From contig NZ_CAMXCM010000001.1 in the NCBI RefSeq assembly GCF_947179015.1, forward strand, positions 297,387-361,386: a stretch of 64,000 nucleotides of DNA. Direction: 5' to 3'. The notes under the pieces were generated by a model. That model did not search any database. It worked only from the letters and a program-made list of their open reading frames with translations, and had not been told where the DNA came from. Within the stretch, counting starts at the first letter, position 1. Each line of letters begins with the position of its first letter. A program made the position numbers and the translations under genes. Positions 28,950 to 38,300 of the stretch are shown here, in pieces. This stretch comes from Commensalibacter communis (GTDB lineage Bacteria > Pseudomonadota > Alphaproteobacteria > Acetobacterales > Acetobacteraceae).

Positions 28950-29060
28950 CGGTATTTTCCAATAGCTCTTTTTAATGTTAAAACAATCTTATTGTTTCTT
29001 CAGAAAATGGTTTTCTTGTTTATAAGACGACTTAATACAGTTGTATAGAAAATATTGACG

Positions 29061-29285
29061 TTATTTTCGTTTTATTAGAAAGGATAATGCCGTTCCTTGA
29101 TCTGAAAAGGCAATTAATGCATGTCCAGTTTGGCGACAAAATTCTTGAAATTCTTTGATTGTGCTGCGGTCTGTTGCCAGAATACGTAGACTATCGCCTT
29201 TTTCTAGGGTTTGTAATGCACGGTTTGCTTTTAAAACAGGCAAAGGGCACAATAATCCTTTAACATCTAAAACGATCTCGCTCAT
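29061..29285 (-). CDS. tusA: TusA-family sulfurtransferase
   Basis: Small sulfur carrier of the SirA/TusA fold. The 74 residues include the Cys-Pro-x-Pro motif in GLLCPLPVLKANRAL, which carries persulfide. The start at 29285 (MSEIVLDVKG) fits the fold and is preceded by TAGGAA. A longer frame to 29318 runs through the upstream terminator hairpin and is rejected. It could serve tRNA thiolation or another sulfur relay; no TusBCD genes are seen here. Confidence 0.88.
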   Translation of the reverse strand: MSEIVLDVKGLLCPLPVLKANRALQTLEKGDSLRILATDRSTIKEFQEFCRQTGHALIAFSDQGTALSFLIKRK

Positions 29286-29301
29286 GAAGATATTCCTAAA
29301 A

Positions 29302-29325
29302 AAAGACCTTGTTTCCAAGGTCTTT
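29302..29325 (-). terminator. Terminator of the permease gene, just upstream of tusA
   Basis: AAAGACCTTG pairs with CAAGGTCTTT around a four-base loop (GAAA on the minus strand), followed by TTTTTTT. It lies 38 bases past the permease stop and only 16 bases before the tusA ATG, so it also could act as an attenuator of tusA. Confidence 0.88.
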
Positions 29326-29363
29326 AATACTATATTTACAACGACTTGTATAGAATTTTCGTA

Positions 29364-30821
29364 TTATTTTAATTCAGAGTGCTTCATTTCGCCTGTTTTA
29401 CTATATTTATGAGTGAAAATACGAATAATTCCGATAATCGCTAAAATTAGACAGGTAATAATAATTTGGGCACGCGAAGTATCGTTAAAAAGCATTGCAA
29501 CGATAACGGCTGCTAGGGATAAAACGGTAATCCATGATAAATATGGGAATAACCACATTTGGAAAATAGGAAGCTTATTTACGGTTTGCATTTTCTTGCG
29601 AACATTAATCTGAGAAAGACCAATCGCAATATAAACAAACAGAATGATAGATCCCGCACAGCTCAATAAGTAAGAAAATGTATGGCTTGGGGAGATATAA
29701 GAGGCAATTGAAATGGCAATACCAATAACGGAAGCTGTAATAATTGCTCTCTTAGGAACCCCGTTGCTAGTAGTATGAATTAACCATCTTGGAGCATCAT
29801 CATATTCCGCAAGTTCAAATAAGGTTCTAGATGTTGCATAAATTGAAGAATTTAAACACGATAAAATTGCAATCAAAATAGTAAATTCCATAATTTCAGA
29901 GGCGTAAGGAATTTTAATCGCTTGTAATGCCATTAAGAATGGAGAGATACCAGGAACGACTTGATCCCAAGGAACGATTGATAAAATAATAGCAATTGAA
30001 ACAACATAAAAAGCAACAATTCTGAAGATGATTGTTCTGGTTGCATAAGCAACATTCTCAGCAGGTTTATCAGATTCAGCCGCTGCAATGGTGGCAACCT
30101 CTGATCCTGTTACGGTAAATAAAACCGTCGGAATAATGGTGAAAATTGCAATAACACCATTAGGGAAAAAACCATGATGTGACCAAATATTACTGACACT
30201 GCCTGTTTTAAAGCCAAAAAAATGTGATAAAGCAATGCCACCAATGACAATAAAGGCAGCAATAGCAACAATTTTAATCAATGCGAACCAAAACTCAAAT
30301 TCACCATACCCACGCACAGAAAATAAATTGGTAAGCATCATGGCAATGACCAATAAAGGCCCTAAGACCATGGTGGCGGCAAAGCTATATTCTGGGGGAA
30401 TATGCATGTAATGCTGTAACATTTCTCCACCAGCAATTGATTCAGCAGCAATGGCAGAAATCCAAAATAGCCAATATCCCCATCCTAAAACAAAAGTAAC
30501 ATTATGTCCCATTCCTCGGCGAATATGATTTAAGAAGGAGCCGATTTCTGGTCGTTCAATAACCAATTCCCCCAACATTCTCATGACAAAGAAAATCATC
30601 AATCCCGTGATAACATAGGATAATAAAACAGCAGGCCCTGTGGCATGAATAGAAGCAGATGCACCAACAAAAAGGCCAGCGCCAATAATCCCCCCCATAG
30701 AAATCATGACAACATGACGACGTTCAAGGGTATGGGCAAGTTCACCGTCTTTTAAAGGGGGAGTAGGAACTTGTTCTTTGTGTTTTTTGGGTATCAATGA
30801 TTCATCCTTTATTATGTTCAT
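29364..30821 (-). CDS. Amino-acid permease of the APC superfamily
   Basis: Proton-coupled uptake of an amino acid across the inner membrane. The 485 residues include about 12 hydrophobic segments. Residues 30-70 carry the AAT-family signature (LERRHVVMISMGGIIGAGLFVG, the substrate-binding unwound helix). Further typical blocks are SVRGYGEFEFWFALIKI and FTVTGSEVATIAAAESDKP. It resembles GabP/ProY/CycA-type transporters; the substrate cannot be read from sequence. It has its own terminator. Confidence 0.92.
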   Translation of the reverse strand: MNIIKDESLIPKKHKEQVPTPPLKDGELAHTLERRHVVMISMGGIIGAGLFVGASASIHATGPAVLLSYVITGLMIFFVMRMLGELVIERPEIGSFLNHIRRGMGHNVTFVLGWGYWLFWISAIAAESIAGGEMLQHYMHIPPEYSFAATMVLGPLLVIAMMLTNLFSVRGYGEFEFWFALIKIVAIAAFIVIGGIALSHFFGFKTGSVSNIWSHHGFFPNGVIAIFTIIPTVLFTVTGSEVATIAAAESDKPAENVAYATRTIIFRIVAFYVVSIAIILSIVPWDQVVPGISPFLMALQAIKIPYASEIMEFTILIAILSCLNSSIYATSRTLFELAEYDDAPRWLIHTTSNGVPKRAIITASVIGIAISIASYISPSHTFSYLLSCAGSIILFVYIAIGLSQINVRKKMQTVNKLPIFQMWLFPYLSWITVLSLAAVIVAMLFNDTSRAQIIITCLILAIIGIIRIFTHKYSKTGEMKHSELK

Positions 30822-31221
30822 GAATGTTATAATTTAAATACAGTGTTGTGTATAATATATCGTGTATCAATTCCTTTTTTATACAAAGACAAATATGTGA
30901 TATGGGCATATCTGTTGATTAATTCAAAGCATCACATAGGTGCATAAAACATATTAAGGCATTTTTGTGGCTAAAAAATCATGCTTACTTATTTTGATTA
31001 TTTTTGCAAATAGATAATTTATTATCAGACAGAAATTTATGATTAAAATTTTTAAAATTAATATAAGAATATTACAAAATTTGAGTATGCTTTATGCTGA
31101 ACAAAGATCACGATCAGTTATATGAAGGCGTGAGATATAATGTTAAATATGAGTAAAGTGAGTATAATAAGCCAATTTAAGATCTGATTGCTCAATTGGC
31201 TTTATGAAATAATATACGAAT
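30822..31221. other. Intergenic region upstream of the permease
   Basis: About 400 AT-rich bases. It should contain the permease promoter (TATAAT-like sequences occur near 30850) and, at its far end, a hairpin downstream of the broken gene. No ORF or RNA gene is recognisable. Confidence 0.55.
31169..31202 (-). terminator. Terminator-like hairpin after the broken secreted-protein gene
   Basis: AAGCCAATT (31169-31177) pairs with AATTGGCTT (31194-31202), 20 bases beyond the stop. The following minus-strand sequence is only moderately U-rich (TTATTATA). Confidence 0.5.
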
Positions 31222-31619
31222 TTAAATTATTTTAGGGCATCTTCTTGTAAATAAACTGGGTAATTCACTAAAAAAAGAAAAATAATCATAAAGTGCCATT
31301 GAATCTATCTTACTTAATTCTGGATCATTTTTAAAGCGTGGCGCTGACGTATAGTATTTAACTCTATTTTGTTCTAGAGCAATTGTCATATAAGGGTCTC
31401 TTGCAGAAGGATTTTTTCTTCTAAAACCATATAATCTAGCATAATTTTTGTTGATAAATTTTGTCGCAATTGAAGTCATTGCTTGATCAGCAAGAATACA
31501 TTGATCAAGGGTTGGGCTATTTTTTGGGGTTTCAGCATAGCACTTTTTGACTGCATCTTTAGTGCATTGATACCGTCTATACAATATTTGGCACCAAATT
31601 TATTATTGTGTAATAGTTT
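31222..31619 (-). pseudogene. Frameshifted, 5'-degraded copy of the small secreted protein
   Basis: Paralogue of the intact gene at 31811-32296. The downstream 113 residues (DAVKKCYAETPKNSPTL to RCPKII) align with that gene along their whole length, including three of its four Cys. The matching upstream piece, FGAKYCIDGINALK, lies in another frame just 5' of it. The two join perfectly if one base is restored around 31557-31561 (AAA would read AAAA on the minus strand). Above that piece, a TAA at 31620-31622 closes the frame, and the signal peptide is gone. It is therefore a decayed duplicate. A sequencing error could explain the frameshift but not the missing signal peptide. Confidence 0.8.
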
Positions 31620-31810
31620 TTAATAAATTTTTGCTTTTAGTTTGATCCTTATAATAAGTAGATTATTAAAAGTTAAATTATAAGAGATTTTATTTAGATG
31701 TGCAAATTTGATGAGACAAAGGAAAAGAACTTTCGTTAAAAACGTGTTTAATAGCAATGATTGAACACGTCTTAAAAGTTTAGCTTATTAGGATATTGAT
31801 TGATAATTAT

Positions 31811-32296
31811 TTAGTATGTTCCAGGACATCTTTTTGTTAATATATCTGGTAAACTAGCAAAGCCTGGAAAATAGCCGGATAATTCAAAATGATCTAGCTT
31901 GCTTAGTGTAGGATCTTTTGTAAAACGTGGTGAGGATAAATAGTATTTTTCTCTTGGATTATGAATTTCTGCACTATAGTATGGATCTATTGTACTTGGG
32001 TCTTTTTTAAATGGACCATAAATATTTTCATATTTTATATTTTTACGAACTGCAATAGAAGCCAAAGCTCTATCTGCTACAATACATTTATCAAGCTCTG
32101 GGCTAGTATCTGGTGTATTTTTGTAACACTCTTGAACAGCTTCTTTCAGAGCGTTTAGACCTTCTTTACAATAAATTGCACCATATTTGTCTACAGTTTC
32201 ATTAACTGCCTTTTGTGACATTTTAGGTGCTTCAGCTTTTGCTATCAAAGGGGAGAATGAAATCAGAAGAGTAATGAATAAATAACTATATTTCAT
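31811..32296 (-). CDS. Small secreted protein of unknown function
   Basis: No family recognised. Residues 1-21 form a clear signal peptide (KYSYLFITLLISFSPLIAKAEA), so the mature part of about 140 residues is periplasmic or secreted. It has four Cys (in IYCKEG, QECYKN, DKCIVAD and TKRCPG), which could make two disulfides. The end is Tyr/Pro/charged. ATG 32296 has AAGGA eight bases upstream; a TTG just before is rejected. A second, broken copy lies directly downstream, so the pair arose by tandem duplication. Confidence 0.7.
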   Translation of the reverse strand: MKYSYLFITLLISFSPLIAKAEAPKMSQKAVNETVDKYGAIYCKEGLNALKEAVQECYKNTPDTSPELDKCIVADRALASIAVRKNIKYENIYGPFKKDPSTIDPYYSAEIHNPREKYYLSSPRFTKDPTLSKLDHFELSGYFPGFASLPDILTKRCPGTY

Positions 32297-32379
32297 CAAA
32301 ATTATCCTTTTGTTGATTTATAATTAAATATAGACTGTATTGAGTGAAAAATAAACAGTCTATAAATTCCCATCCTACT

Positions 32380-34188
32380 TTATTCAGGGGCGTTTTCTGA
32401 TCTCTTAACAGCAACTTTCGGTAAATTCAACGCTAAAGAAAGCTCTTTTAATCGTTCTGGTGTCGTGGGCGCTGGTGCACACATCATTAAATCTTCGCCT
32501 TGTTGATTTAATGGGAATAAAATAACTTCACGAATGTTTGGTTCATCCGTTAATAACATTACAATACGATCTACACCAGGAGCCGCACCACCATGAGGAG
32601 GTGCTCCATAACGGAATGCGTTCAACATCCCACCAAAGCGTTTTTCAACTTCTTCTTCTGGATAGCCAGCAATTTCAAACGCACGGATCATAATGTCTGG
32701 GCGGTGGTTACGAATTGCACCAGAAGAAAGTTCAATTCCATTACAAACAATATCATATTGATATGCATTAATTTCCAAAGGATCTCGATTATTTAATGCT
32801 TCTAAACCGCCTTGAGGCATAGAGAATGGATTATGAGAGAAATCGACTAATCCTGTTTCTTCATTTAACTCATACATTGGGAAATCAACAATCCAACAGA
32901 AACGAAATGCATTTTGTTCTATTAAATTAAGCTCTGTTGCAATCTTTGTACGGACGGTTCCAGAGAACTTAATCATTTCAAGCCCTTTGCCAGCCACAAA
33001 GAAAACAGCATCGCCATTTTGAAGATTACATGCTTTTTTAATTTGCTCACAACGTGCTTCATCAAGATTCTTAGCAATTGGGCCTTTGGCTGCGCCCGTT
33101 TCATCAAAAGTAATATAGCCCAGACCACCCATTTTTTCTTCTCTAGCCCAACCATTCAACTTGTCAAAGAAAGAACGCGGTTTGCCACCAGCACCGGGGG
33201 CAGGAATGGCACGCACTTCACCACCTTCGGCTGTAATTTTAGCAAATAAGCCAAAGTCAGAACCATCAAAAGCGCTAGTCACATCGGTAATTCTTAATGG
33301 ATTACGTAAATCAGGTTTGTCACTGCCATACTCTTTCATCGCGGTTTTATAAGGGATGCGTTCAAAAGGGGCAGGGCTAATTTCATGATTTGGTGCAAAT
33401 TCTCTAAAGATGCCTTCCATCACAGGTTCAAGTGTTTCAAAAACATCTTCTTGTGTAACAAAAGACATTTCAAAATCAAGCTGATAGAATTCACCAGGAG
33501 AACGATCCGCACGTGCAGCTTCGTCACGGAAACAAGGAGCGATTTGGAAATAACGATCAAATCCAGCAACCATTGCCAATTGTTTGAATTGCTGTGGTGC
33601 TTGAGGAAGAGCATAAAATTTACCAGGATGTAGGCGCGCTGGCACCAAGAAGTCTCTTGCTCCCTCAGGAGAAGAAGCAGTCAGAATAGGCGTTTGAAAT
33701 TCAGTAAAGCCTTGTGCGATCATACGGTTACGAAGGCTAGAGATAACGTTGGATCGTAAAAGGATATTACGATGAATACGTTCGCGGCGTAGATCAATAT
33801 AACGATAGGTTAAGCGTAAATCTTCTGGGTAATTTTCATTACCATTAACTTGGAAGGGAAGAACTGCGGCTGAAGATAAAATTTCAATATCTTCAGCTTG
33901 GATCTCAATTTCGCCAGTAGGCAGTTTGGGATTTACGGTATCACCTTCACGTGCGACGACTTTACCTGTCACACATAAAACGCTTTCCACTCTGATTTTT
34001 TCAACTGTTTCTAATAAAGTGGAATCTGCAGGAATAACTATTTGAGTTACGCCAAAATGATCACGAAGGTCAATGAATAATAACCCGCCATGGTCTCTTT
34101 TACTATGTACCCAGCCAGAAAGTTTAACAATTGATCCAACGTCACTTGCCCTGAGGGCAGCACAATTATGGGTACGATAGCGATGCAT
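32380..34188 (-). CDS. aspS: Aspartyl-tRNA synthetase
   Basis: Charges tRNA-Asp. At 602 residues it is the long bacterial type with an OB-fold anticodon domain ([37 protein letters not shown]), the class II core ([22 protein letters not shown], motif 2), a GAD insertion domain (about 290-420) and motif 3 ([21 protein letters not shown]). Whether it also charges tRNA-Asn is not determinable here. AGGAT lies eight bases before the ATG. It stands alone. Confidence 0.97.
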   Translation of the reverse strand: MHRYRTHNCAALRASDVGSIVKLSGWVHSKRDHGGLLFIDLRDHFGVTQIVIPADSTLLETVEKIRVESVLCVTGKVVAREGDTVNPKLPTGEIEIQAEDIEILSSAAVLPFQVNGNENYPEDLRLTYRYIDLRRERIHRNILLRSNVISSLRNRMIAQGFTEFQTPILTASSPEGARDFLVPARLHPGKFYALPQAPQQFKQLAMVAGFDRYFQIAPCFRDEAARADRSPGEFYQLDFEMSFVTQEDVFETLEPVMEGIFREFAPNHEISPAPFERIPYKTAMKEYGSDKPDLRNPLRITDVTSAFDGSDFGLFAKITAEGGEVRAIPAPGAGGKPRSFFDKLNGWAREEKMGGLGYITFDETGAAKGPIAKNLDEARCEQIKKACNLQNGDAVFFVAGKGLEMIKFSGTVRTKIATELNLIEQNAFRFCWIVDFPMYELNEETGLVDFSHNPFSMPQGGLEALNNRDPLEINAYQYDIVCNGIELSSGAIRNHRPDIMIRAFEIAGYPEEEVEKRFGGMLNAFRYGAPPHGGAAPGVDRIVMLLTDEPNIREVILFPLNQQGEDLMMCAPAPTTPERLKELSLALNLPKVAVKRSENAPE

Positions 34189-34496
34189 TATTTTATCCTA
34201 TTATTAAAAAATCGATATTATAGTTTTATGATATGAAAGGCATGATTACAATAAAAATGCTATATCATTTTATTTAAAGGAATAATTATAAATGAGATCA
34301 TGAATTCTTTCAAATTCATTCATGACTACTTAGTATATTTTTCTAAATACAGGGCACGTTTGATATTAGGACGAATAAAAAAAATATCTAATACTTGAAT
34401 ACCGATCATATGATTGATATGCATCAGAACTCTGTGTGAGTAATTGCCACGATAAAGTTAAATTTGTTAAGCCGATAATAATGGAATGAGAAACTC
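34189..34496. other. Intergenic region between aspS and the Rrf2 gene
   Basis: About 308 bases between two minus-strand genes. A 32-codon open frame (34326-34424, minus) is the only coding-like stretch; it has no good ribosome site and no recognised similarity. A 7-bp CATGAAT / ATTCATG inverted repeat lies near 34300-34323. Otherwise nothing notable. Confidence 0.45.
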
Positions 34497-34955
34497 TTAA
34501 ATTGTTATCGATGCCTTGCAATTTATATTTTTTGGTTTCGTGAATGTTAACAAGTCTTGTAATTGGTCATAATCTTCTAGTACACAGTCTAGAGTATATT
34601 TATCGAGAACTGTATAAAAGGCTTCAAATGCGTCATAAATAATTGTTTTTATAGTGCAATTTTTTTGAATGATACATTTTCCACATTTAATAGGTTGTTC
34701 TGTGTCTTCTGTGTGTCTGACGATGCTGCCCAAGGTAATATCACACGGCGGCTTATTTAATTTAAGCCCTCCACGTCGTCCTCGAACGGTTGAAATAAAG
34801 TCTGCTTTTCCAAGATGATGCACCACTTTCATAAGATGGTTTTGCGAAATATCATAACAAGTAGCAATTTCATGGATAGAGCTGAGGCGATCTTGATGAA
34901 TGCTTAGATAAATCAAGACGCGTAGTGCATAATCTGTATATAAAGAGAGTTGCAT
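34497..34955 (-). CDS. Rrf2-family Fe-S transcriptional regulator (NsrR-like)
   Basis: Winged-helix repressor; family members sense nitric oxide, iron or redox through an Fe-S cluster. Residues 1-70 are the DNA-binding domain (QLSLYTDYALRVLIYLSIH, ISQNHLMKVVHHL, VRGRRGGLKL). The wording closely follows NsrR. Three Cys are available for a cluster: C91, C94 and C100, in CGKCIIQKNC. The first spacing (two residues) is shorter than in the NsrR and IscR proteins I know. Good ribosome site (GGAG). No obvious target gene such as hmp lies next to it. It is downstream of rne but separated by a hairpin. Confidence 0.88.
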   Translation of the reverse strand: MQLSLYTDYALRVLIYLSIHQDRLSSIHEIATCYDISQNHLMKVVHHLGKADFISTVRGRRGGLKLNKPPCDITLGSIVRHTEDTEQPIKCGKCIIQKNCTIKTIIYDAFEAFYTVLDKYTLDCVLEDYDQLQDLLTFTKPKNINCKASITI

Positions 34956-35008
34956 AATTTAGGTCTCCACCAACACATAGACATTCTATAATTAATAGTT
35001 TCGAAATA

Positions 35009-35038
35009 GGGTTTAAATATGTTTAATTATTTAAACCC
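35009..35038 (-). terminator. Hairpin downstream of rne
   Basis: GGGTTTAAAT (35009-35018) pairs with ATTTAAACCC (35029-35038), about 20 bases past the rne stop on the minus strand. The U-tract after it is weak, so termination may be partial. Confidence 0.55.
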
Positions 35039-35056
35039 TTTATATTTATATAGTCA

Positions 35057-37780
35057 TTAGTTTGAGCGTTTCCACCAACCAGCACGCGGTGCTGGAGACG
35101 GAGCAGCATCATCAATCACAATTGGCTTAATTGCAGTGTCTTGTTGATTTGGTTGTGTTTCTTCTTTTGTTTCTGATTTAGGCGTTTTTGCTTTTTTACT
35201 GACTGTTTTTCGAGAAGTAGTTTTTGCTTTTTTAGCATCAGCACTGTCGACAGTAGTATCAGCGGTCGTTTTTGTGGTTGATGTTGCTTTTCTTACTCGA
35301 GTTGTTCTTTTTACAGGTTTCTTTTCTGTTTCATCAGTAACAACAGTTAATGCAACAGCATCGGTGCTATCATTGGCGTCTTCTGTTTGACTTACAGCTT
35401 TTGCCTTTGGTGCTGCAGCTTTCTTTTTCGCTGTAGTAGAGACCTTTCTAGTTGTCTTACGCGTTGGTTTGGATGGCGTCTTTTCTGTAGCTGCTTCTTT
35501 TTCTGTATTTTCCGACACTATTGGTTTTGATGTTGGGATTTCAGAAACAGGAACAGTTTTCTCCTGTATATTATTTTCAACCTTATCTGTAATATCGACA
35601 GCGATAAAAGGGGCAGAGCTTGCATCATTATCTGTTTTTAGCGCATTTACAGATGCTGCTGTTTTTGTTTCTGTAATTGGAACAATATTAACAGTAGTTG
35701 TAGTTTGATCACGAGGTGCTTCCTGAGTATTATCCTCGTTAGATTGCTGATATTTGTTCCGTTTCCAACGAGGTTGTCGTGGGTAACGATTTGAGCGTTT
35801 AGGACGATCTTCACGTTTAGTTGCAAAATATTCGTCTTGATTAACCACGGGATGAAAGCTGATATCAGGCTGCTCATCTTGTTCAGCAATTATAACAGCT
35901 GGTGGGTTATCTTGTATAACTTTTTGAACATCTACAGATTCAATAATGTCCTCGGGTTGTTGATCAGGCTTACGTTGCTTATAGTTATTGTAACGAGAAC
36001 GTCTATTATTATTACGACGTTTTTGTTGATAGTTTTCTCTTTCCTCAGAAGCCTCTTCTCCTTCAGAAAATTCAGATTGGATTGGAATTTCTCTGATGAA
36101 GGGACTTTGACTTTCTTGTAATAAGAAATTTGCTTTTTCTTGTTCTACTTCTGGCTCTTGTTCAAGAGCTTCATTAACTTCATGAGAGAAAGAAATCTTT
36201 GATTCAGTTAATGTTGCATCGATTTCAAGTATGATTTGAATTTTGTATTTATTTTCGATATCTAATAACCAACTGCGTTTTTGATTCAAAATATAAAACG
36301 CAATATCATTAGAAGATGTATGAACTGTTAAAACACCAGGTTTAGATTTGCGAGCTTCTTCGTCAATTTGGCGTAAAATATGCAAACAAGCACTTGGGAT
36401 GCTGCGAATAATTCCTGTTCCATTGCAATGATGGCAAGGAATAAAAGAAAATTCAGAAATGGAAGGACGTAGCCGTTGGCGCGTCATTTCCAACAAACCA
36501 AATGAGGAAATAGAGCCAACTTGGATGCGTGCACGGTCTTTGTGTAAAGCATTTTTAAGACGCTTTTCAACCATATAGTTATGTTTTCTATTTTCCATAT
36601 CAATAAAGTCAATAACGATCAGCCCAGCTAGGTCACGTAGGCGTAGCTGTCTTACAATTTCTTCAGCAGCCTCTTGATTGGTACGTAACGCTGTTTCTTC
36701 CAAATCTTTTTCTTTGATAGAACGCCCAGAATTCACATCAATGGCAACCAAAGCTTCGGTTTGATTGATAACCAGATATCCACCAGATTTTAATTGTACT
36801 GTAGGGGATAACATTTGTTCGATCAACTTTTCCACTTTATAATGAGAGAAAAGGGTTTGTTTCTGATCTCTCCATAAATGGAGTTTTCTCATGTTTTGAG
36901 GCATCAGAGCACGCATATACTCTCTGGCGATGTTCCAGCCTTCTTCACCATCAATCAAAATTTCGCCAATATCAGAAGTATAAATATCTCTGATTGCACG
37001 TTTTAATAAACTTGAATCTTCGTAGATTAAAGAAGGGGCAACTGCTTTCATCGTGCGGTCACGAATTTCATCCCATAAGTGCAAAAGATATTCACCATCT
37101 TTTAATGCATCAGGTTTAGGACATTGAGCACCAGCAGTGCGAACAATCATTCCCATATGAGAAGGAATGTTTAATTCAGCAACGATGTCTTTCAGACGCT
37201 TTCTTTCGGAAATAGAAGTGATTTTCCTTGAAATCCCACCCCCTCGAAGAGAGTTTGGCATTAACACACAATAGCGACCTGCAAGAGATAAATAAGTTGT
37301 TAAAGCAGCGCCTTTATTTCCTCTTTCCTCTTTAACGACTTGGACTAATAATATTTGTCTTTTGTGAATAACTTCTTGGATTTTATAGTTTTTGATAATA
37401 TTTGCAACAGGCTGACTAATATCATCATCGTCATTAAATGTAGTAGGTTGTTGATCGTCGAAATTTTCATCGTCTAGTTGATTATCATCAAGATCAATTT
37501 TATTCAAATCAAGCAGTTTGTTACGGTCTGCGATTGGAATTTGATAATAATCAGGATGAATTTCACTGAAAGCCAAGAAACCATGACGGTTGCCACCATA
37601 TTCAACAAAAGCAGCCTGCAAGCTAGGCTCAATTCGGATGACTTTAGCTAGGTATATATTACCTTTTAATTGTTTTTTAGTTGAATTTTCAACGTCATAA
37701 TTTTCAATACAATTCCCATCTAGGGTAACAACACGTGTTTCTTCTTTATAGCTGGCGTCAATCAGCAATTTTTTAGTCAT
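35057..37780 (-). CDS. rne: Ribonuclease E
   Basis: Endonuclease that initiates mRNA decay and processes rRNA and tRNA. The N-terminal half is the catalytic part: an S1 domain interrupted by an acidic insert (about 75-125, DDNQLDDENFDD), RNase H/5'-sensor-like segments, AIDVNSGRS and VIDFIDMENRKH (metal-binding Asp), and the Zn-link CHHCNGTG near 448-455. From about 540 the chain is low complexity: an Arg-rich block (RRNNNRRSRYNNY), then Lys/Thr/Ala-rich sequence, ending in the short APRAGWWKRS element typical of alphaproteobacterial RNase E. This is the degradosome scaffold. The ribosome site is GGAG, 11 bases before the ATG. A long divergent upstream region separates it from the amidase gene. 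Confidence 0.95.
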   Translation of the reverse strand: MTKKLLIDASYKEETRVVTLDGNCIENYDVENSTKKQLKGNIYLAKVIRIEPSLQAAFVEYGGNRHGFLAFSEIHPDYYQIPIADRNKLLDLNKIDLDDNQLDDENFDDQQPTTFNDDDDISQPVANIIKNYKIQEVIHKRQILLVQVVKEERGNKGAALTTYLSLAGRYCVLMPNSLRGGGISRKITSISERKRLKDIVAELNIPSHMGMIVRTAGAQCPKPDALKDGEYLLHLWDEIRDRTMKAVAPSLIYEDSSLLKRAIRDIYTSDIGEILIDGEEGWNIAREYMRALMPQNMRKLHLWRDQKQTLFSHYKVEKLIEQMLSPTVQLKSGGYLVINQTEALVAIDVNSGRSIKEKDLEETALRTNQEAAEEIVRQLRLRDLAGLIVIDFIDMENRKHNYMVEKRLKNALHKDRARIQVGSISSFGLLEMTRQRLRPSISEFSFIPCHHCNGTGIIRSIPSACLHILRQIDEEARKSKPGVLTVHTSSNDIAFYILNQKRSWLLDIENKYKIQIILEIDATLTESKISFSHEVNEALEQEPEVEQEKANFLLQESQSPFIREIPIQSEFSEGEEASEERENYQQKRRNNNRRSRYNNYKQRKPDQQPEDIIESVDVQKVIQDNPPAVIIAEQDEQPDISFHPVVNQDEYFATKREDRPKRSNRYPRQPRWKRNKYQQSNEDNTQEAPRDQTTTTVNIVPITETKTAASVNALKTDNDASSAPFIAVDITDKVENNIQEKTVPVSEIPTSKPIVSENTEKEAATEKTPSKPTRKTTRKVSTTAKKKAAAPKAKAVSQTEDANDSTDAVALTVVTDETEKKPVKRTTRVRKATSTTKTTADTTVDSADAKKAKTTSRKTVSKKAKTPKSETKEETQPNQQDTAIKPIVIDDAAPSPAPRAGWWKRSN

Positions 37781-38300
37781 AATAATTTATTACTCCGGCG
37801 ATTGTGTTTAAACAATCAATAATAATTTCAAAGTAATATTTGCGATGGGAACGTGCATTTCATATTATTTTTTACGACGTAACCATGAAATTTACCTGAA
37901 ATAGATAAAAAACTTAAAATCTTGTTTAGCAAATTTAGAAAATAATTACACTACTCAAATTAAATTTTGTTTCATATTTATACAAAGTTATTGTTAGCAA
38001 AGTTGAACAAATGTTTTAGCTCTTAGATATCATTAAGGATACTCTTTAAATAAGTTGTTATAAATATTCAAAATAATATTGATTTGACATATAGTTTTGC
38101 CACTCTACGGTGCAGAGTATTTTCCACTAGAAAACAATATCTCAGAATTATATGACAACGCAAAGTTTTTTTTGTTATTTGCAGACTAATAAAGTTTTTT
38201 TATTAAAAAAAGAACTTTTTGAATTCTTCAAAAGAATCGGGCAATATAAGCTAGTGAAGGTTTCAATTGAATTAATTTGGTCAAAAGTGTCAGTAGGAAA
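37781..38300. other. Long divergent intergenic region between rne and the amidase gene
   Basis: About 500 bases, strongly AT-rich, that must hold promoters for both directions. A long rne 5' leader is expected, because RNase E often autoregulates through its leader; this is inference. A small hairpin (ACTCT / AGAGT) is near 38102-38118. No RNA gene recognised. Confidence 0.5.
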
